Assembly (NCBI RefSeq): GCF_001277235.1
Contig: NZ_CP012266.1
Location: 2,294,001 to 2,358,000 of the forward strand
Length of the DNA: 64,000 nt
Direction of reading: 5' to 3'
DNA from: Cronobacter dublinensis subsp. dublinensis LMG 23823
GTDB taxonomy: Bacteria; Pseudomonadota; Gammaproteobacteria; Enterobacterales; Enterobacteriaceae
Numbering within the stretch: the stretch's first letter is position 1; each line of letters opens with the position of its first letter. The notes beneath the pieces were generated by a model that had not been told where the DNA came from, made no database searches, and was given only the letters and a program-made list of their open reading frames with translations. The position numbers were made by a program, and so were the translations under genes. Shown piece by piece: positions 1-9,590 of this stretch.

Positions 1-3000
1 TGCTCCACCTGTTTTGCGATATCCACGACGGTGTCGTTCAGCTCCGCGCGCACTTTCTCATGCAACTGCGCAAAGCCTTCTTCGGTCCACACCGGCCCGC
101 CGTTCTCAGCGATAAGCTTATCGACGCCGCAGGAGATGCAGTCATCAATCAGATCCAGCACCTTGCCATACGGGTTGAAGTAAAGCCCGAGTTTCGCCTT
201 GTTCGGCAGCTTCTCGTGCAGATATTTAATCGGCGACGGAATATTGAGCAACAGCAGGCGGCGCAGGCCGCGCCACATGGCGTGCTGCTGCTCCTGGGGG
301 TTGTCGAACAGCCGGATGCCGACGCTCTCTTTCTCATCTACCAGCGCCGGAAAAGCTTTCACCTGGTAGCCGCCGCGCTTCTGCTCGTAGCGTTCAGGCA
401 GCGCGCCGAAGCTCCAGATATGCAGGCCGCTCTGCTCGATGCCGTCATCGGCCACCGCCGAGAGCGTCTCCTGCACTTTTTCCTTGAGCCCTTCTTTCAG
501 CGCGCTGAGATCTCTGCCCTCGCGCAGTTTGCGCCCTTTCTCATCCACCACGCGGAAGGTCATTTTCAGGTGATCGGGCACCTGTTCCACCTGCCACGCC
601 TCGCGGTCGATGGTGACGCCGGTCATGCGACGCAGTTCGCGCTCCAGCGCGTCCAGCAGCGGCAACTCCAGCGGCGTGACGCGGCCTAAAAACGCCTCGG
701 CGTAGTTGGGCGCGGGCACGAAATTGCGGCGCACCGGCTTCGGCAGAGATTTGATCAGCGCGATAATCAGCTCCCGGCGCATCCCCGGCACCTGCCACTC
801 AAAGCCCGCCTCTTCCACCTGGTTTAACAGCGGCAGCGGAATATGCACCGTCACGCCGTCGGCGTCGCCGCCCGGTTCAAACTGATAGGTCAGACGCAGT
901 TTCAGGTTGCCCTGATGCCAGAAGTTCGGGTAGTCGAGTTTGCTGACTTTCTCCGCGCCCTCTTTAATCAGCATGCTCTTTTCGAAATTGAGCAAGTCCG
1001 GGGTCTCGCGGCTCGCCGTCTTCCACCAGCTGTCGAAGTGGCGCGCGGAGATGGCCTCGTGGCTGATGCGCTGGTCGTAAAACTCGAAGAGTGTGTCGTC
1101 ATCCACCAGAATGTCGCGGCGGCGCGATTTGTGTTCCAGCTCTTCCACTTCGGCGCGCAGTTTCTGGTTGTCGCGGAAAAAGGCGTGGCGTGTCTGCCAG
1201 TCGCCTTCCACCAGCGCGTGGCGGATAAACAGCTCGCGGGAGAGCGCCGGGTCAATCTGGCTGTAGTTGACGCTACGCGCCGCCACAATCGGCAGGCCAT
1301 AAAGCGTGACTTTTTCGCTCGCCATCACCGCGCCCTGTGCGCGCTCCCAGTGCGGCTCGCTGTACGAGCGTTTAATGAGATGCTGCGCCACCGGCTCGAT
1401 CCACTCCGGATCGATACGCGCGGCGATGCGGCCCCACAGGCGGCTGGTTTCCACCAGCTCCGCTACCATCGCCCACTTCGGCGGCTTTTTAAACAGCCCG
1501 GAGCCCGGGAAAATCGAGAAGCGGGCGTTGCGCGCGCCGGTGTACTCCTGTTTATCGGCGTCTTTCATGCCGATATGCGACAGCAGGCCGGTGAGGAGCG
1601 CGGTGTGCACCTCGCGATAACCTGCCGGTTCGCTGTTAACCGGAATGCCGAGCTCTTTCACCACCTGGCGCAGCTGGGTGTAGATATCCTGCCACTCGCG
1701 CACGCGCAGATAGTTAAGGTAATCGGTGCGGCACAGACGGCGGAACTGGTTAGAGGAGAGCGCCTTCTGCTGCTCGCCGAGGTAGTTCCACAGGTTCACG
1801 AACGCCAGGAAATCGGACTCTTTATCGTGGAAGCGGCGGTGTTTTTCATCGGACGCCTGCTGTTTATCCATCGGGCGCTCGCGCGGATCCTGAATAGAGA
1901 GCGCCGAAGTAATAATCATCGCCTCGCGCACGCAGCCGTGCTTTTGCGCCTCCAGCACCATGCGCGCGAGACGGGGGTCCACCGGCAGTTGCGAAAGCTG
2001 GCGGCCCAGCTGCGTGAGCTTATAGACCGACGCCTGCGCGTCCGTGGTAATGGCCCCGAGCTCTTCCAGCAGGCGTACGCCATCCTGAATATTGCGCTTG
2101 TCCGGCGCTTCGACAAACGGGAACGCCGCGATATCGCCCAGCCCCAGCGCGGTCATCTGCAGAATAACGGAGGCCAGGTTGGTGCGCAGGATTTCCGGGT
2201 CGGTAAATTCCGGGCGCGAGAGGAAGTCGTCTTCGGAATACAGCCGGATACAGATGCCTTCAGAGACGCGGCCGCAGCGCCCTTTTCGCTGGTTGGCGGA
2301 GGCCTGGGAGACCGGCTCAATCGGCAGGCGCTGCACTTTGGTGCGATAGCTGTAGCGGCTGATGCGCGCAGTGCCGGGGTCGATGACATATTTAATGCCC
2401 GGCACGGTCAGCGAGGTTTCCGCTACGTTCGTGGCGAGCACAATGCGCCGCCCTGAGTGCGGCTGAAAGACCCGGTTCTGCTCGCTGTTGGAGAGCCGCG
2501 CATAGAGCGGCAGCACCTCGGTATGCGGCAGGTTGAGCTTCATCAGGCCGTCGGCGGTGTCGCGAATTTCGCGCTCGCCGCTCATAAAGATGAGGATGTC
2601 GCCCGGCCCTTCGCGCCCCAGTTCGTCCACGGCGTCGAAAATCGCCTGCAGCTGATCGCGCTCGGTATCGTCAGCTTCCTCCACGATCGGGCGATAGCGC
2701 ACTTCCACCGGGTAGGTACGGCCAGAGACTTCGATAATCGGCGCGTTATTAAAGTGGCGCGAGAAACGCTCAGGATCGATGGTCGCCGAGGTGATGATGA
2801 TTTTCAGATCCGGGCGCTTTGGCAGCAGCTCGCGCAGGTAGCCCAGCAGGAAATCGATATTCAGGCTGCGCTCGTGCGCCTCATCGATGATGATCGTGTC
2901 GTACTGCATCAGCAGCCGATCCTGCTGGATTTCCGCCAGCAGAATACCGTCGGTCATCAGCTTGACCATCGTGTTGTCGCTGACGTGATCGCTAAAGCGC

Positions 3001-3473
3001 ACTTTATAGCCGACGCAGCCGCCCGGCTCGGTTTGCAGCTCTTCGGCGATGCGGTTGGCAACGGTGCGTGCAGCCAGACGACGCGGCTGGGTATGCCCGA
3101 TAAGCCCTTTCACCCCGCGGCCCAGCTCCATGCAGATTTTCGGCAGCTGCGTGGTTTTCCCGGAGCCGGTTTCCCCGGCCACGATAACGACCTGATGGTC
3201 GCGCACCGCGTTGAGGATATCCTGTTTCTTCTGGCTGACCGGCAGGTTTTCCGGGTAGGTGATGGCCGGACGCGCGGCTTCACGCAGCAGGACACGTCCT
3301 GCCGCTTCGTCTATCTCCTGAGAGAGCTGTTCGAAAAGCGCCTGCTGAGATTCAGTATTTTTAATCTTTTTCGCGCCATGCAGACGGCGAGCGAAGCGGC
3401 TTTTGTCGCGCAGCATCAGCGAGTCGAGGCGTGCCATAAGGGCAGAGAGCGTAATATTTTGTTTTTCCATCAT
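1..3473 (-). CDS. hrpA: ATP-dependent RNA helicase HrpA, C-terminus off the window
   Basis: DEAH-box RNA helicase of the DHX family, linked in E. coli to mRNA processing and rescue of stalled ribosomes. Reading leftwards from an ATG at 3473 (a second ATG follows directly), the frame stays open to base 1, so about 1157 of the roughly 1300 residues usual for HrpA are present and the last ~145 lie outside. Visible motifs are a Walker A (GETGSGKTTQLP, near residue 96), the DEAH box (IIDEAHERS, near residue 192), SATIDPERFSRHF (motif III region) and the QRKGRCGR motif VI. The translated protein is close to E. coli HrpA along its whole visible length. It is divergent from azoR, as expected for enterobacteria. 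Long plus-strand open frames across this region are antisense shadows. Confidence 0.96.
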   Translation of the reverse strand, partial: MMEKQNITLSALMARLDSLMLRDKSRFARRLHGAKKIKNTESQQALFEQLSQEIDEAAGRVLLREAARPAITYPENLPVSQKKQDILNAVRDHQVVIVAGETGSGKTTQLPKICMELGRGVKGLIGHTQPRRLAARTVANRIAEELQTEPGGCVGYKVRFSDHVSDNTMVKLMTDGILLAEIQQDRLLMQYDTIIIDEAHERSLNIDFLLGYLRELLPKRPDLKIIITSATIDPERFSRHFNNAPIIEVSGRTYPVEVRYRPIVEEADDTERDQLQAIFDAVDELGREGPGDILIFMSGEREIRDTADGLMKLNLPHTEVLPLYARLSNSEQNRVFQPHSGRRIVLATNVAETSLTVPGIKYVIDPGTARISRYSYRTKVQRLPIEPVSQASANQRKGRCGRVSEGICIRLYSEDDFLSRPEFTDPEILRTNLASVILQMTALGLGDIAAFPFVEAPDKRNIQDGVRLLEELGAITTDAQASVYKLTQLGRQLSQLPVDPRLARMVLEAQKHGCVREAMIITSALSIQDPRERPMDKQQASDEKHRRFHDKESDFLAFVNLWNYLGEQQKALSSNQFRRLCRTDYLNYLRVREWQDIYTQLRQVVKELGIPVNSEPAGYREVHTALLTGLLSHIGMKDADKQEYTGARNARFSIFPGSGLFKKPPKWAMVAELVETSRLWGRIAARIDPEWIEPVAQHLIKRSYSEPHWERAQGAVMASEKVTLYGLPIVAARSVNYSQIDPALSRELFIRHALVEGDWQTRHAFFRDNQKLRAEVEELEHKSRRRDILVDDDTLFEFYDQRISHEAISARHFDSWWKTASRETPDLLNFEKSMLIKEGAEKVSKLDYPNFWHQGNLKLRLTYQFEPGGDADGVTVHIPLPLLNQVEEAGFEWQVPGMRRELIIALIKSLPKPVRRNFVPAPNYAEAFLGRVTPLELPLLDALERELRRMTGVTIDREAWQVEQVPDHLKMTFRVVDEKGRKLREGRDLSALKEGLKEKVQETLSAVADDGIEQSGLHIWSFGALPERYEQKRGGYQVKAFPALVDEKESVGIRLFDNPQEQQHAMWRGLRRLLLLNIPSPIKYLHEKLPNKAKLGLYFNPYGKVLDLIDDCISCGVDKLIAENGGPVWTEEGFAQLHEKVRAELNDTVVDIAKQVE

Positions 3474-3679
3474 TGAGTTATATGGCCAGTGTCAGGCCCG
3501 TCAAATCAAAAGGTTTCATTAAGCGTAGAGTACCACACCACGGTCAGGCGCGCCTTGTTCAAAAAATTAGAACATAGACTTCGATATATTGCGCTATCAC
3601 TGCACCAAGTTTGTGAATAGAGTTGTGCTCAAGCAACGGGGGCAACCGCCCTGACAACCAAATCAAAAAGGAACATTCT

Positions 3680-4285
3680 ATGAGCAAAGTACTCGTTCTG
3701 AAGTCCAGTATTCTGGCAGGTTACTCCCAGTCCAACCAGCTTTCCGACTACTTAACAGACCAGTGGCGTGAAAAGCACAGCGCAGATGAAATCACCGTGC
3801 GCGATCTGGCCGCGAACCCGGTACCGGTGCTGGATGGTGAACTGGTGGGTGCCCTGCGTCCGTCAGACGCGCCGCTGACCCCGCGTCAGCAGGAAGCGCT
3901 GGCGCTCTCTGATGAACTGATTGCCGAGCTGAATGCGCACGATGTGATTGTTATTGCGGCGCCGATGTACAATTTCAACATCCCGACCCAGCTGAAAAAC
4001 TACTTTGACCTGGTAGCCCGCGCTGGCGTGACGTTCCGCTACACCGAAAAAGGCCCGGAAGGTCTGGTGAACGGCAAACGCGTTATCGTGCTGACCAGCC
4101 GCGGCGGTATTCATAAAGACACCCCGACCGACCTGGTGACCCCGTATCTCTCCCTGTTCCTGGGCTTTATCGGTATGACCGACGTGAAATTCGTGTTCGC
4201 CGAAGGCATCGCGTACGGCCCGGAAATGGCCACCAAAGCGCAGAGCGATGCGAAAGCCGCTATCGACGCGCTGATCGCGGCGTAA
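3680..4285 (+). CDS. azoR: FMN-dependent NADH-azoreductase
   Basis: Flavodoxin-like FMN enzyme that uses NADH to reduce azo compounds and quinones in the cytoplasm; in E. coli it helps resist thiol and quinone stress. The ATG at 3680 is preceded by AAAGGAAC at good spacing and gives 201 residues, the E. coli length; an open frame reaching further upstream to 3623 is not part of the protein. The N-terminus MSKVLVLKSSILAGYSQSNQ and the FMN-contact segments PMYNFNIPTQLKNYFD and TSRGGIH are typical of AzoR. It stands alone, divergent from hrpA, with a strong hairpin-plus-T terminator directly downstream. Confidence 0.97.
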   Translation: MSKVLVLKSSILAGYSQSNQLSDYLTDQWREKHSADEITVRDLAANPVPVLDGELVGALRPSDAPLTPRQQEALALSDELIAELNAHDVIVIAAPMYNFNIPTQLKNYFDLVARAGVTFRYTEKGPEGLVNGKRVIVLTSRGGIHKDTPTDLVTPYLSLFLGFIGMTDVKFVFAEGIAYGPEMATKAQSDAKAAIDALIAA

Positions 4286-4304
4286 GAGACGCCAGCGACA
4301 AAAA

Positions 4305-4328
4305 ACCGCCCTCCGGGGCGGTTTTTTT
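4305..4328. terminator. Bidirectional intrinsic terminator after azoR
   Basis: The stem ACCGCCC / GGGCGGT with a short loop is flanked by A and T runs, so it can end azoR transcripts (plus) and the convergent small gene at 4346-4666 (minus). Confidence 0.85.
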
Positions 4329-4345
4329 ATGGGCGAACGGCAGCG

Positions 4346-4666
4346 TTACGCCACCACCCATGGGGTTTCGTCGAGCGCGAAACAGAGCGTGTTGTCGCGG
4401 ACATAATAGGGAATGGTGTAGGTGCGCGGATCGTGCATGTTGCGGTCGCAGCACGGCTCGAAGTAATGCACCAGGCAGCGGAAAGTAAACGTGCTGTCTG
4501 TCACCTCGGTTATCTCAAACGACTCTGGCTGATACGCGTAGCGGATATCGTCCGGATGTTCGGACATCACCAGCGTTTTAAACAGACCGGCGTTGGCGCG
4601 CAGGGTGTCTGCGATAGCGGACAAGGACGGCGCGCCGTCCAGCGGCAGAGTATAGTCAGTGGACAT
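4346..4666 (-). CDS. Hypothetical 106-residue protein
   Basis: I do not recognise this family. The frame has a clear Shine-Dalgarno (AGGAGA, 7 bases before the ATG at 4666) and ends just before the shared terminator with azoR, which supports a real gene. The protein is acidic and probably cytoplasmic, with no signal peptide or membrane segment. It carries a Cys pair in the segment YFEPCCDRNMHDPRTYTIPYY and alternating hydrophobic stretches that suggest a small beta-rich fold. It is upstream of nothing obvious and reads the same way as the following ydbL-ynbE-ydbH block but is separated from it by about 80 bases, so it probably has its own promoter. No function is proposed. Confidence 0.7.
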   Translation of the reverse strand: MSTDYTLPLDGAPSLSAIADTLRANAGLFKTLVMSEHPDDIRYAYQPESFEITEVTDSTFTFRCLVHYFEPCCDRNMHDPRTYTIPYYVRDNTLCFALDETPWVVA

Positions 4667-4745
4667 AAGGTTTCTCCTGTAAGAACGCGCCCCGAGCGTG
4701 ACACAGGGGCGCGCGTTCGTCTGTTACCCGTGGGGGGTAGCGGCG

Positions 4746-5066
4746 CTATTTTTTCATCCAGCGGCCATTAATGCCGCGCACATATTCCCCGGTTTTACTG
4801 CGCTCCACCAGCTTCTGGCCCGCCATTTGCGCCACCGTATCGACCGGCAGACCGTTTTGGCGCGCCACTTCCCGGTAGCTTTCAGCGCGCGCCTGATTGA
4901 TGCGCGCCACAAGCGCCGTGGTGTCGGCATCCTGCGCCCGCGGCGCGAGATAGCCGCTCAGCGTTTCGCCCACGCGCCCCTGGCCGCGGGCCTCTTCCAG
5001 CGTCAGCGCGACGCTGACGGGGCTTGCCAGCAGCAAGGCCAGCGTTAACAGCAGCAGGCGTTTCAT
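4746..5066 (-). CDS. ydbL: YdbL, periplasmic DUF1318 protein
   Basis: Small secreted protein of the YdbL/DUF1318 family. The first ~20 residues (MKRLLLLTLALLLASPVSVA) form a signal peptide with an A-x-A-like cleavage site; the mature part starts LTLEEARGQGRVGETLSGYL, typical of the family. It is the last gene of the ydbH-ynbE-ydbL operon, 12 bases behind ynbE. In E. coli YdbL is reported to act with the YdbH-YnbE bridge that moves phospholipids to the outer membrane, probably as a periplasmic chaperone or regulator of YnbE. The 106-residue length is normal. Confidence 0.92.
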   Translation of the reverse strand: MKRLLLLTLALLLASPVSVALTLEEARGQGRVGETLSGYLAPRAQDADTTALVARINQARAESYREVARQNGLPVDTVAQMAGQKLVERSKTGEYVRGINGRWMKK

Positions 5067-5078
5067 CGTCTCGCCTCC

Positions 5079-5270
5079 TCAGAAGAGATCGCTGCGGCGT
5101 TGCAGCAACGCCTCGACGTCTTTATCCACTTTAATATGGATATCGTGTTCGATTTTGACGTTCATATTAATGGTAATCGGCTCTTTTGGTGCCGCCACTT
5201 CGATACGCGGCGTACAGCCGCACAGCGCCATGATGATGGCGCCCGACAGCAGCGCGGTTACGGTTTTCAT
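5079..5270 (-). CDS. ynbE: YnbE outer-membrane lipoprotein
   Basis: Short lipoprotein of the YnbE family, 63 residues. The lipobox is LCGC, with Cys19 the likely lipidated residue; a second Cys sits at position 17, in the -2 place. The mature part has regular polar beta-strand character (TINMNVKIEHDIHIKVDKDV), which in E. coli YnbE is thought to extend and stack onto the C-terminal end of YdbH, linking it to the outer membrane. Its ATG overlaps the ydbH stop codon in an ATGA arrangement, so the two are translationally coupled. Confidence 0.93.
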   Translation of the reverse strand: MKTVTALLSGAIIMALCGCTPRIEVAAPKEPITINMNVKIEHDIHIKVDKDVEALLQRRSDLF

Positions 5271-7909
5271 GGTTGCTCCTCGCAGGTCTTCCCTGACGTT
5301 GCCTTGCAGCGCGCGGCGGGCAGCGTCGCGTGTTGCTCAAGCCAGGACTGTAAATTGTCGCCAAAGCGTAAACTGCGCCACAGCGTGAAAAGATTTTCCT
5401 GATGCTGATAGTTAAGCCGCACGCCGCTTTTTTTGCCGTCGACGTGGCTTTCGCCCTGGAATTCCGAGCGCATACGCAGCACGCCGAGGTTATCGACGTC
5501 GAGCCGCGTCCAGGAGCGGGAAATCTCCATATAACGCAGCCAGTTGACCGCCGCGGCCGCCGCCGCGTTATCGCGCGCCATCGCATCGGCCATCTCTTTA
5601 TCGACGCGCAGCGTCAGCGGGCCGGGGCTGGTAAGCCAGCCATCATGCACAATCCACTGCGGGTTATCGAGCCACAGCGGCAGCGCACCGTTAATTGCCC
5701 CCGACAGCGCCACCTGTTTGACATTGGTCGCGGTTATCAGCTCGCTTGACGAGATATTCTCCAGGCGCAGCAGCGCGGGCGTGTGCTGCGGCATCCGCAG
5801 CTGCTGCATACGGACGCTGCCGCCGAGCAGCGACGCGCTGACATCGCTCAGCACCAGCGGACGCGCCTCGCTCCACGGGTAGCTGCCCTGGAGCGACGCG
5901 GTGATGTCCCGCGCCGGCACCTGGCTTTGGATCTCCGCAATTCGCAGGCGCACCGGCCCGCGCGTGCCGAGCTGCCAGATGGCGTCGCGAAAACGAAACG
6001 GCAGCACGAAATCGACGCCGTTAAACTGGTTGTCTTTAGTCCAGGCGCTGCCCTGTTTCACCACGCCATGCCCGCCCGCCTCGACGCCCTGACCGGCGGC
6101 GGCGGAAAACGCCACCTGGGCGTAAAAGCCGCCGTCGCGCAGCAGCAGTTTCCAGTCCGGCGGCAGCAGCGGCTGGAAAACCGCGAGCGGCTGCGGCGCC
6201 CACCACGCCTGACCGCGCAGTCGCTCACCGTCCCAGCGGCCATTGACGCGCACCGGCCCTATCTCGCCCGCGTGCAAATCGCCCTTAAACTGGAATGCGC
6301 TCGGGTCGCGCCCGCTGACGCTGAAGTTAAGCGTCGAGGGCGGAAGACTCGCCCCGCTCGCAAAGCGCGTTTCTCCGGCGTCAAGCTTCAGCGCGCCTTT
6401 CAGCGCCTGCGCCGTTTCCCCCCGCGCCCAGCGCACCGGCGTGCTGAGCGCGAGCTGCGGATGCCCGACCGTCACGCTGCCATAACGCCATTGATCGAAA
6501 CGGGTGTTCAGTTCGCTGAGCGTAATTACCTCATCGCGCCACTCGCCGCGCCCGGCGATGGACCAGCGCGACTGCATCGGCTCGAAAGTGCCGTTGCCCC
6601 AGTAACGCCAGCGCCACAGACCCGCATCCGGCAGGAAATCGTCGGCGCGGCCATCGAGATGCAGCAGCATGTCGCCCTGCCCAGGCTCGCTGGCGCGCGC
6701 GATAGCCTGCAGCCGTCCGTCGACGCCCTTTTCGGTCACGGTGACGCCCGCAAGCGGCCAGCGGATCTCTTCAATATTCAGCGCGTCAATAACGCGACCG
6801 CGCGAGCGCAGCAGCGCGCCCGGCAGAAAGCGCAGCTCGGGCGACAGCAGCGGGCCGCCGAGCGTGGCGGGCAGGCTCGCGTAGAACGCCAGTGCGTCCT
6901 GTTTGGCCTCGCCGGTGATGCGCAGCGGCATGGCGCTCTGGCGCAGGCTGAGTGTGCCGGGGCCGAAAGTCAGCACCGCGTTGCCCTTACCCGCACTGCC
7001 CTGCGTGACCACGTTCAGGCGTCCGCTGATGCGCGCCGCCTCAAGGCCGCCGCGCCAGTTCTCCACGCGCAGCCCCACGCGCCCGCTCAGCGGAACCCCC
7101 TGATACGGCCAGCGCCAGCGACCGTCGCTGAAGGCGAACGCGTCGTGCCCAGCCTGCCACGGCAGATCCAGCAGCGGATCAGGATCGTCTTCGGCGAAGA
7201 CCAGCAGTTGCCCCTCCCCGCCGCGCCACTCCAGCTGCGCACGGGCGTGATATGGCGCCTGCGGCAGCGAAAACCGCACCTGCGCCGCGCCTTTGGTGGG
7301 AATGCCGTCCGGCATCAGCCCCAGCGTGAACTCGCCGAGTAGCGAGACCGGCGGCTGGCCGTCAAAAGCGTGAAAGCGCAGGCGCTCCACCTTCAGTGCC
7401 TGCCCGGCAAGACGGGCCTGGATTTCGAGCTTCTGACCAGTGAATGTCACCACCTGCGCCTGCGGGCTCAGGCTCGCCTGAAAGGCGCCGACGTAATCGG
7501 CGAGGTCAACGAGTGTCAGGCGCGCGATGTCCACCTCGCTTTCCGGCAGCATCGACTGCCACTGGGCGAGCGTGCGCGGCGCGCCGGGCGCGGGATCGTC
7601 GGGAATGGCGCTGACGCAGCCGGTGTTGAGCGTGAGCGCATCAAGATGCAGCCGCCAGCGCGCCGGGTGGCTTAAGACGACGTTTTGCGCGTGGGCGAGT
7701 TCGCACTCGCCTGCGAAATAGCGCAGATCCGGCAGGACGATGGCGGAGCGGGTCAGGCGTGGACGCTGCTCCAGCGCGATGCGCGTCCCTTGCGGCAGCC
7801 AGACGCCAGCCAGCGTCGGCAGCCAGTAGCCTGCGGTTAACAGCAGAGCGAGCGGCAGCAGCACAACCAGAAGTAATAAAGCGATGACGGCTCTGTATTT
7901 ACCCTTCAT
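5267..7909 (-). CDS. ydbH: YdbH, AsmA-like intermembrane phospholipid transporter
   Basis: Large AsmA-like bridge protein of 880 residues. It has one N-terminal inner-membrane helix (about residues 8-30) and a very long periplasmic region built of amphipathic beta-strands, the plan shared with TamB and YhdP. In E. coli YdbH, TamB and YhdP are redundant for moving glycerophospholipids from the inner to the outer membrane; older annotation calls the C-terminal part a dicarboxylate-transport domain. It is first in the operon with ynbE and ydbL, and is divergent from ldhA. The plus-strand frame of more than 500 codons inside it (5783-7342) is an antisense shadow caused by high GC. Confidence 0.94.
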   Translation of the reverse strand: MKGKYRAVIALLLLVVLLPLALLLTAGYWLPTLAGVWLPQGTRIALEQRPRLTRSAIVLPDLRYFAGECELAHAQNVVLSHPARWRLHLDALTLNTGCVSAIPDDPAPGAPRTLAQWQSMLPESEVDIARLTLVDLADYVGAFQASLSPQAQVVTFTGQKLEIQARLAGQALKVERLRFHAFDGQPPVSLLGEFTLGLMPDGIPTKGAAQVRFSLPQAPYHARAQLEWRGGEGQLLVFAEDDPDPLLDLPWQAGHDAFAFSDGRWRWPYQGVPLSGRVGLRVENWRGGLEAARISGRLNVVTQGSAGKGNAVLTFGPGTLSLRQSAMPLRITGEAKQDALAFYASLPATLGGPLLSPELRFLPGALLRSRGRVIDALNIEEIRWPLAGVTVTEKGVDGRLQAIARASEPGQGDMLLHLDGRADDFLPDAGLWRWRYWGNGTFEPMQSRWSIAGRGEWRDEVITLSELNTRFDQWRYGSVTVGHPQLALSTPVRWARGETAQALKGALKLDAGETRFASGASLPPSTLNFSVSGRDPSAFQFKGDLHAGEIGPVRVNGRWDGERLRGQAWWAPQPLAVFQPLLPPDWKLLLRDGGFYAQVAFSAAAGQGVEAGGHGVVKQGSAWTKDNQFNGVDFVLPFRFRDAIWQLGTRGPVRLRIAEIQSQVPARDITASLQGSYPWSEARPLVLSDVSASLLGGSVRMQQLRMPQHTPALLRLENISSSELITATNVKQVALSGAINGALPLWLDNPQWIVHDGWLTSPGPLTLRVDKEMADAMARDNAAAAAAVNWLRYMEISRSWTRLDVDNLGVLRMRSEFQGESHVDGKKSGVRLNYQHQENLFTLWRSLRFGDNLQSWLEQHATLPAARCKATSGKTCEEQP

Positions 7910-8120
7910 GGGCCGTTAATATCCTGATTCAGCGAGAATTTATGCCGAAGAAAGCGTTTATTGTGACACCTTTAACAGGCCAGGTGAAGCCAGGGCGGCT
8001 CTGAAAGCATAGTTGACCTAGAATTAGAGGTAAGCCCCTGTCCGACAATTAATTTTTAAACTTTGTACGCTTTTTTTAATTATGCTAACGTGATCACAGA
8101 AAATCACTGGAGAAAGTCTT

Positions 8121-9110
8121 ATGAAACTGGCGGTTTATAGCACAAAGCAGTACGACAAAAAGTATTTGCAGCATGTTAACCAGGAATATGGCTTCGATCT
8201 TGAATTTTATGACTTCCTTTTAACCGAACGCACGGCGAAAACCGCTATTCATTGCGACGGCGTCTGTATTTTCGTTAACGACGACGGCAGCCGTCCGGTA
8301 CTGGAAGAGCTGAAAAAGCATGGCGTGAAGTTTATCGCGCTGCGCTGCGCGGGCTTTAACAACGTTGACCTCGACGCGGCGAAAGAGCTTGGCCTGAAAG
8401 TGGTGCGCGTACCGGCCTATTCGCCGGAAGCCGTGGCGGAGCATGCCGTGGGCATGATGATGTGTCTGAACCGCCGTATTCACCGTGCCTATCAGCGCAC
8501 CCGCGATGCCAACTTCAACCTTGAAGGGCTGACCGGGTTTACCATGTACGGCAAGACCGCGGGCGTTATCGGTACCGGGAAAATCGGCGTCGCGGCGCTG
8601 CGCATCCTGAAAGGCTTCGGTATGCGCCTGCTGGCGTTCGACCCGTACCCGAGCGCCGCCGCGCTGGAGCTGGGCGTCGAATATGTCGACCTGCCTACGC
8701 TGCTGTCGCAATCCGATGTGATAAGCCTGCACTGTCCGCTGACGCCGGAAAACTACCATCTGCTGAACCAGAGCGCGTTCGAACAGATGAAAGACGGCGT
8801 GATGATCATCAACACCAGCCGCGGCGGTCTGATTGACTCCCAGGCGGCGATTGAAGCGCTCAAGCGCCAGAAAATTGGCGCGCTGGGCATGGACGTTTAC
8901 GAAAACGAGCGCGATCTGTTCTTCGAAGATAAATCCAACGACGTGATTCAGGATGACGTGTTCCGCCGTCTTTCCGCCTGCCACAACGTGCTGTTCACCG
9001 GCCATCAGGCGTTTCTGACCGAAGAGGCGTTAATCAGCATCTCCGAAACCACGCTTGGCAACCTGCGCCAGCTGGAGCGCGGCGAAACCTGCCCCAACGA
9101 ACTGGTGTGA
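8121..9110 (+). CDS. ldhA: D-lactate dehydrogenase (fermentative)
   Basis: NADH-dependent reduction of pyruvate to D-lactate in the cytoplasm, active in fermentation and acid conditions. The 329 residues match E. coli LdhA in length and sequence from MKLAVYSTKQYDKKYL to the end. The D-2-hydroxyacid dehydrogenase signature shows the NAD-binding GTGKIG (about residue 150), the catalytic Arg in INTSRGG (about 233), and the catalytic His in FTGHQAFLTEEAL (about 295). AAATCACTGGAGAAAG upstream provides the ribosome site. hslJ follows 53 bases downstream on the same strand, the E. coli order. Confidence 0.98.
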   Translation: MKLAVYSTKQYDKKYLQHVNQEYGFDLEFYDFLLTERTAKTAIHCDGVCIFVNDDGSRPVLEELKKHGVKFIALRCAGFNNVDLDAAKELGLKVVRVPAYSPEAVAEHAVGMMMCLNRRIHRAYQRTRDANFNLEGLTGFTMYGKTAGVIGTGKIGVAALRILKGFGMRLLAFDPYPSAAALELGVEYVDLPTLLSQSDVISLHCPLTPENYHLLNQSAFEQMKDGVMIINTSRGGLIDSQAAIEALKRQKIGALGMDVYENERDLFFEDKSNDVIQDDVFRRLSACHNVLFTGHQAFLTEEALISISETTLGNLRQLERGETCPNELV

Positions 9111-9163
9111 CAAGACCGGCGCGCCACCTGGCGCGTCGCGTCCTTTACCTCCGGGAGACCTTC

Positions 9164-9586
9164 ATGAAAAAAATCCTCATTCCTCTGCTGGCGGGCATGG
9201 CGCTTGCGGGCTGTCAGAGCACCTCCTCTTCGTCGCACATCACCCCGGAAACGCTGCAACACCACCGCTATGTGCTGCAAACCGTCAACGGCGCGCCGCT
9301 CGACGCCACGCGTCGCGTGCCGGAGCTGAGCTTTGGCGAGAAGATGCACGTTTCCGGCAGCATGTGTAACCGCTTTATGGGCCAGGGCGAACTGCATGGC
9401 GATACGCTGAAGGTGAAGGGGCTCGCGTCGACGCGAATGCTGTGCGCTGAGCAACAGCTAAATGAGCTGGATAAACTGATAAATGAGATGTTGAGCCAGG
9501 GCGCAACGGTGAGCGTGGAGAAACAGCAGCTCACCCTGCATTACCGCCAGTACACGCTGGTGTATAAACTGGCGGATCTGATGTAG
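9164..9586 (+). CDS. hslJ: HslJ, heat-inducible outer-membrane lipoprotein
   Basis: META/HslJ-domain lipoprotein, 140 residues. ATG at 9164 follows GGGAGACC; a frame opening at 9107 is upstream of that and is not used. The lipobox is LAGC (Cys19 area, MALAGCQST). The META domain covers most of the mature protein, with paired cysteines at CNRF and MLCAEQQ. In E. coli HslJ is heat-induced and affects novobiocin resistance. It lies between ldhA and the convergent ydbJ, whose stop is only four bases away. Confidence 0.95.
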   Translation: MKKILIPLLAGMALAGCQSTSSSSHITPETLQHHRYVLQTVNGAPLDATRRVPELSFGEKMHVSGSMCNRFMGQGELHGDTLKVKGLASTRMLCAEQQLNELDKLINEMLSQGATVSVEKQQLTLHYRQYTLVYKLADLM

Positions 9587-9590
9587 CGAA

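Noticed and set aside
843..2456. Plus-strand frame of 537 codons across hrpA
   Set aside because: It is antisense to a clearly recognisable HrpA, has no family likeness and results from high GC.
5783..7342. Plus-strand frame of 519 codons opposite ydbH
   Set aside because: Arg/Ala/Gln-rich composition, no ribosome site, fully antisense to ydbH.
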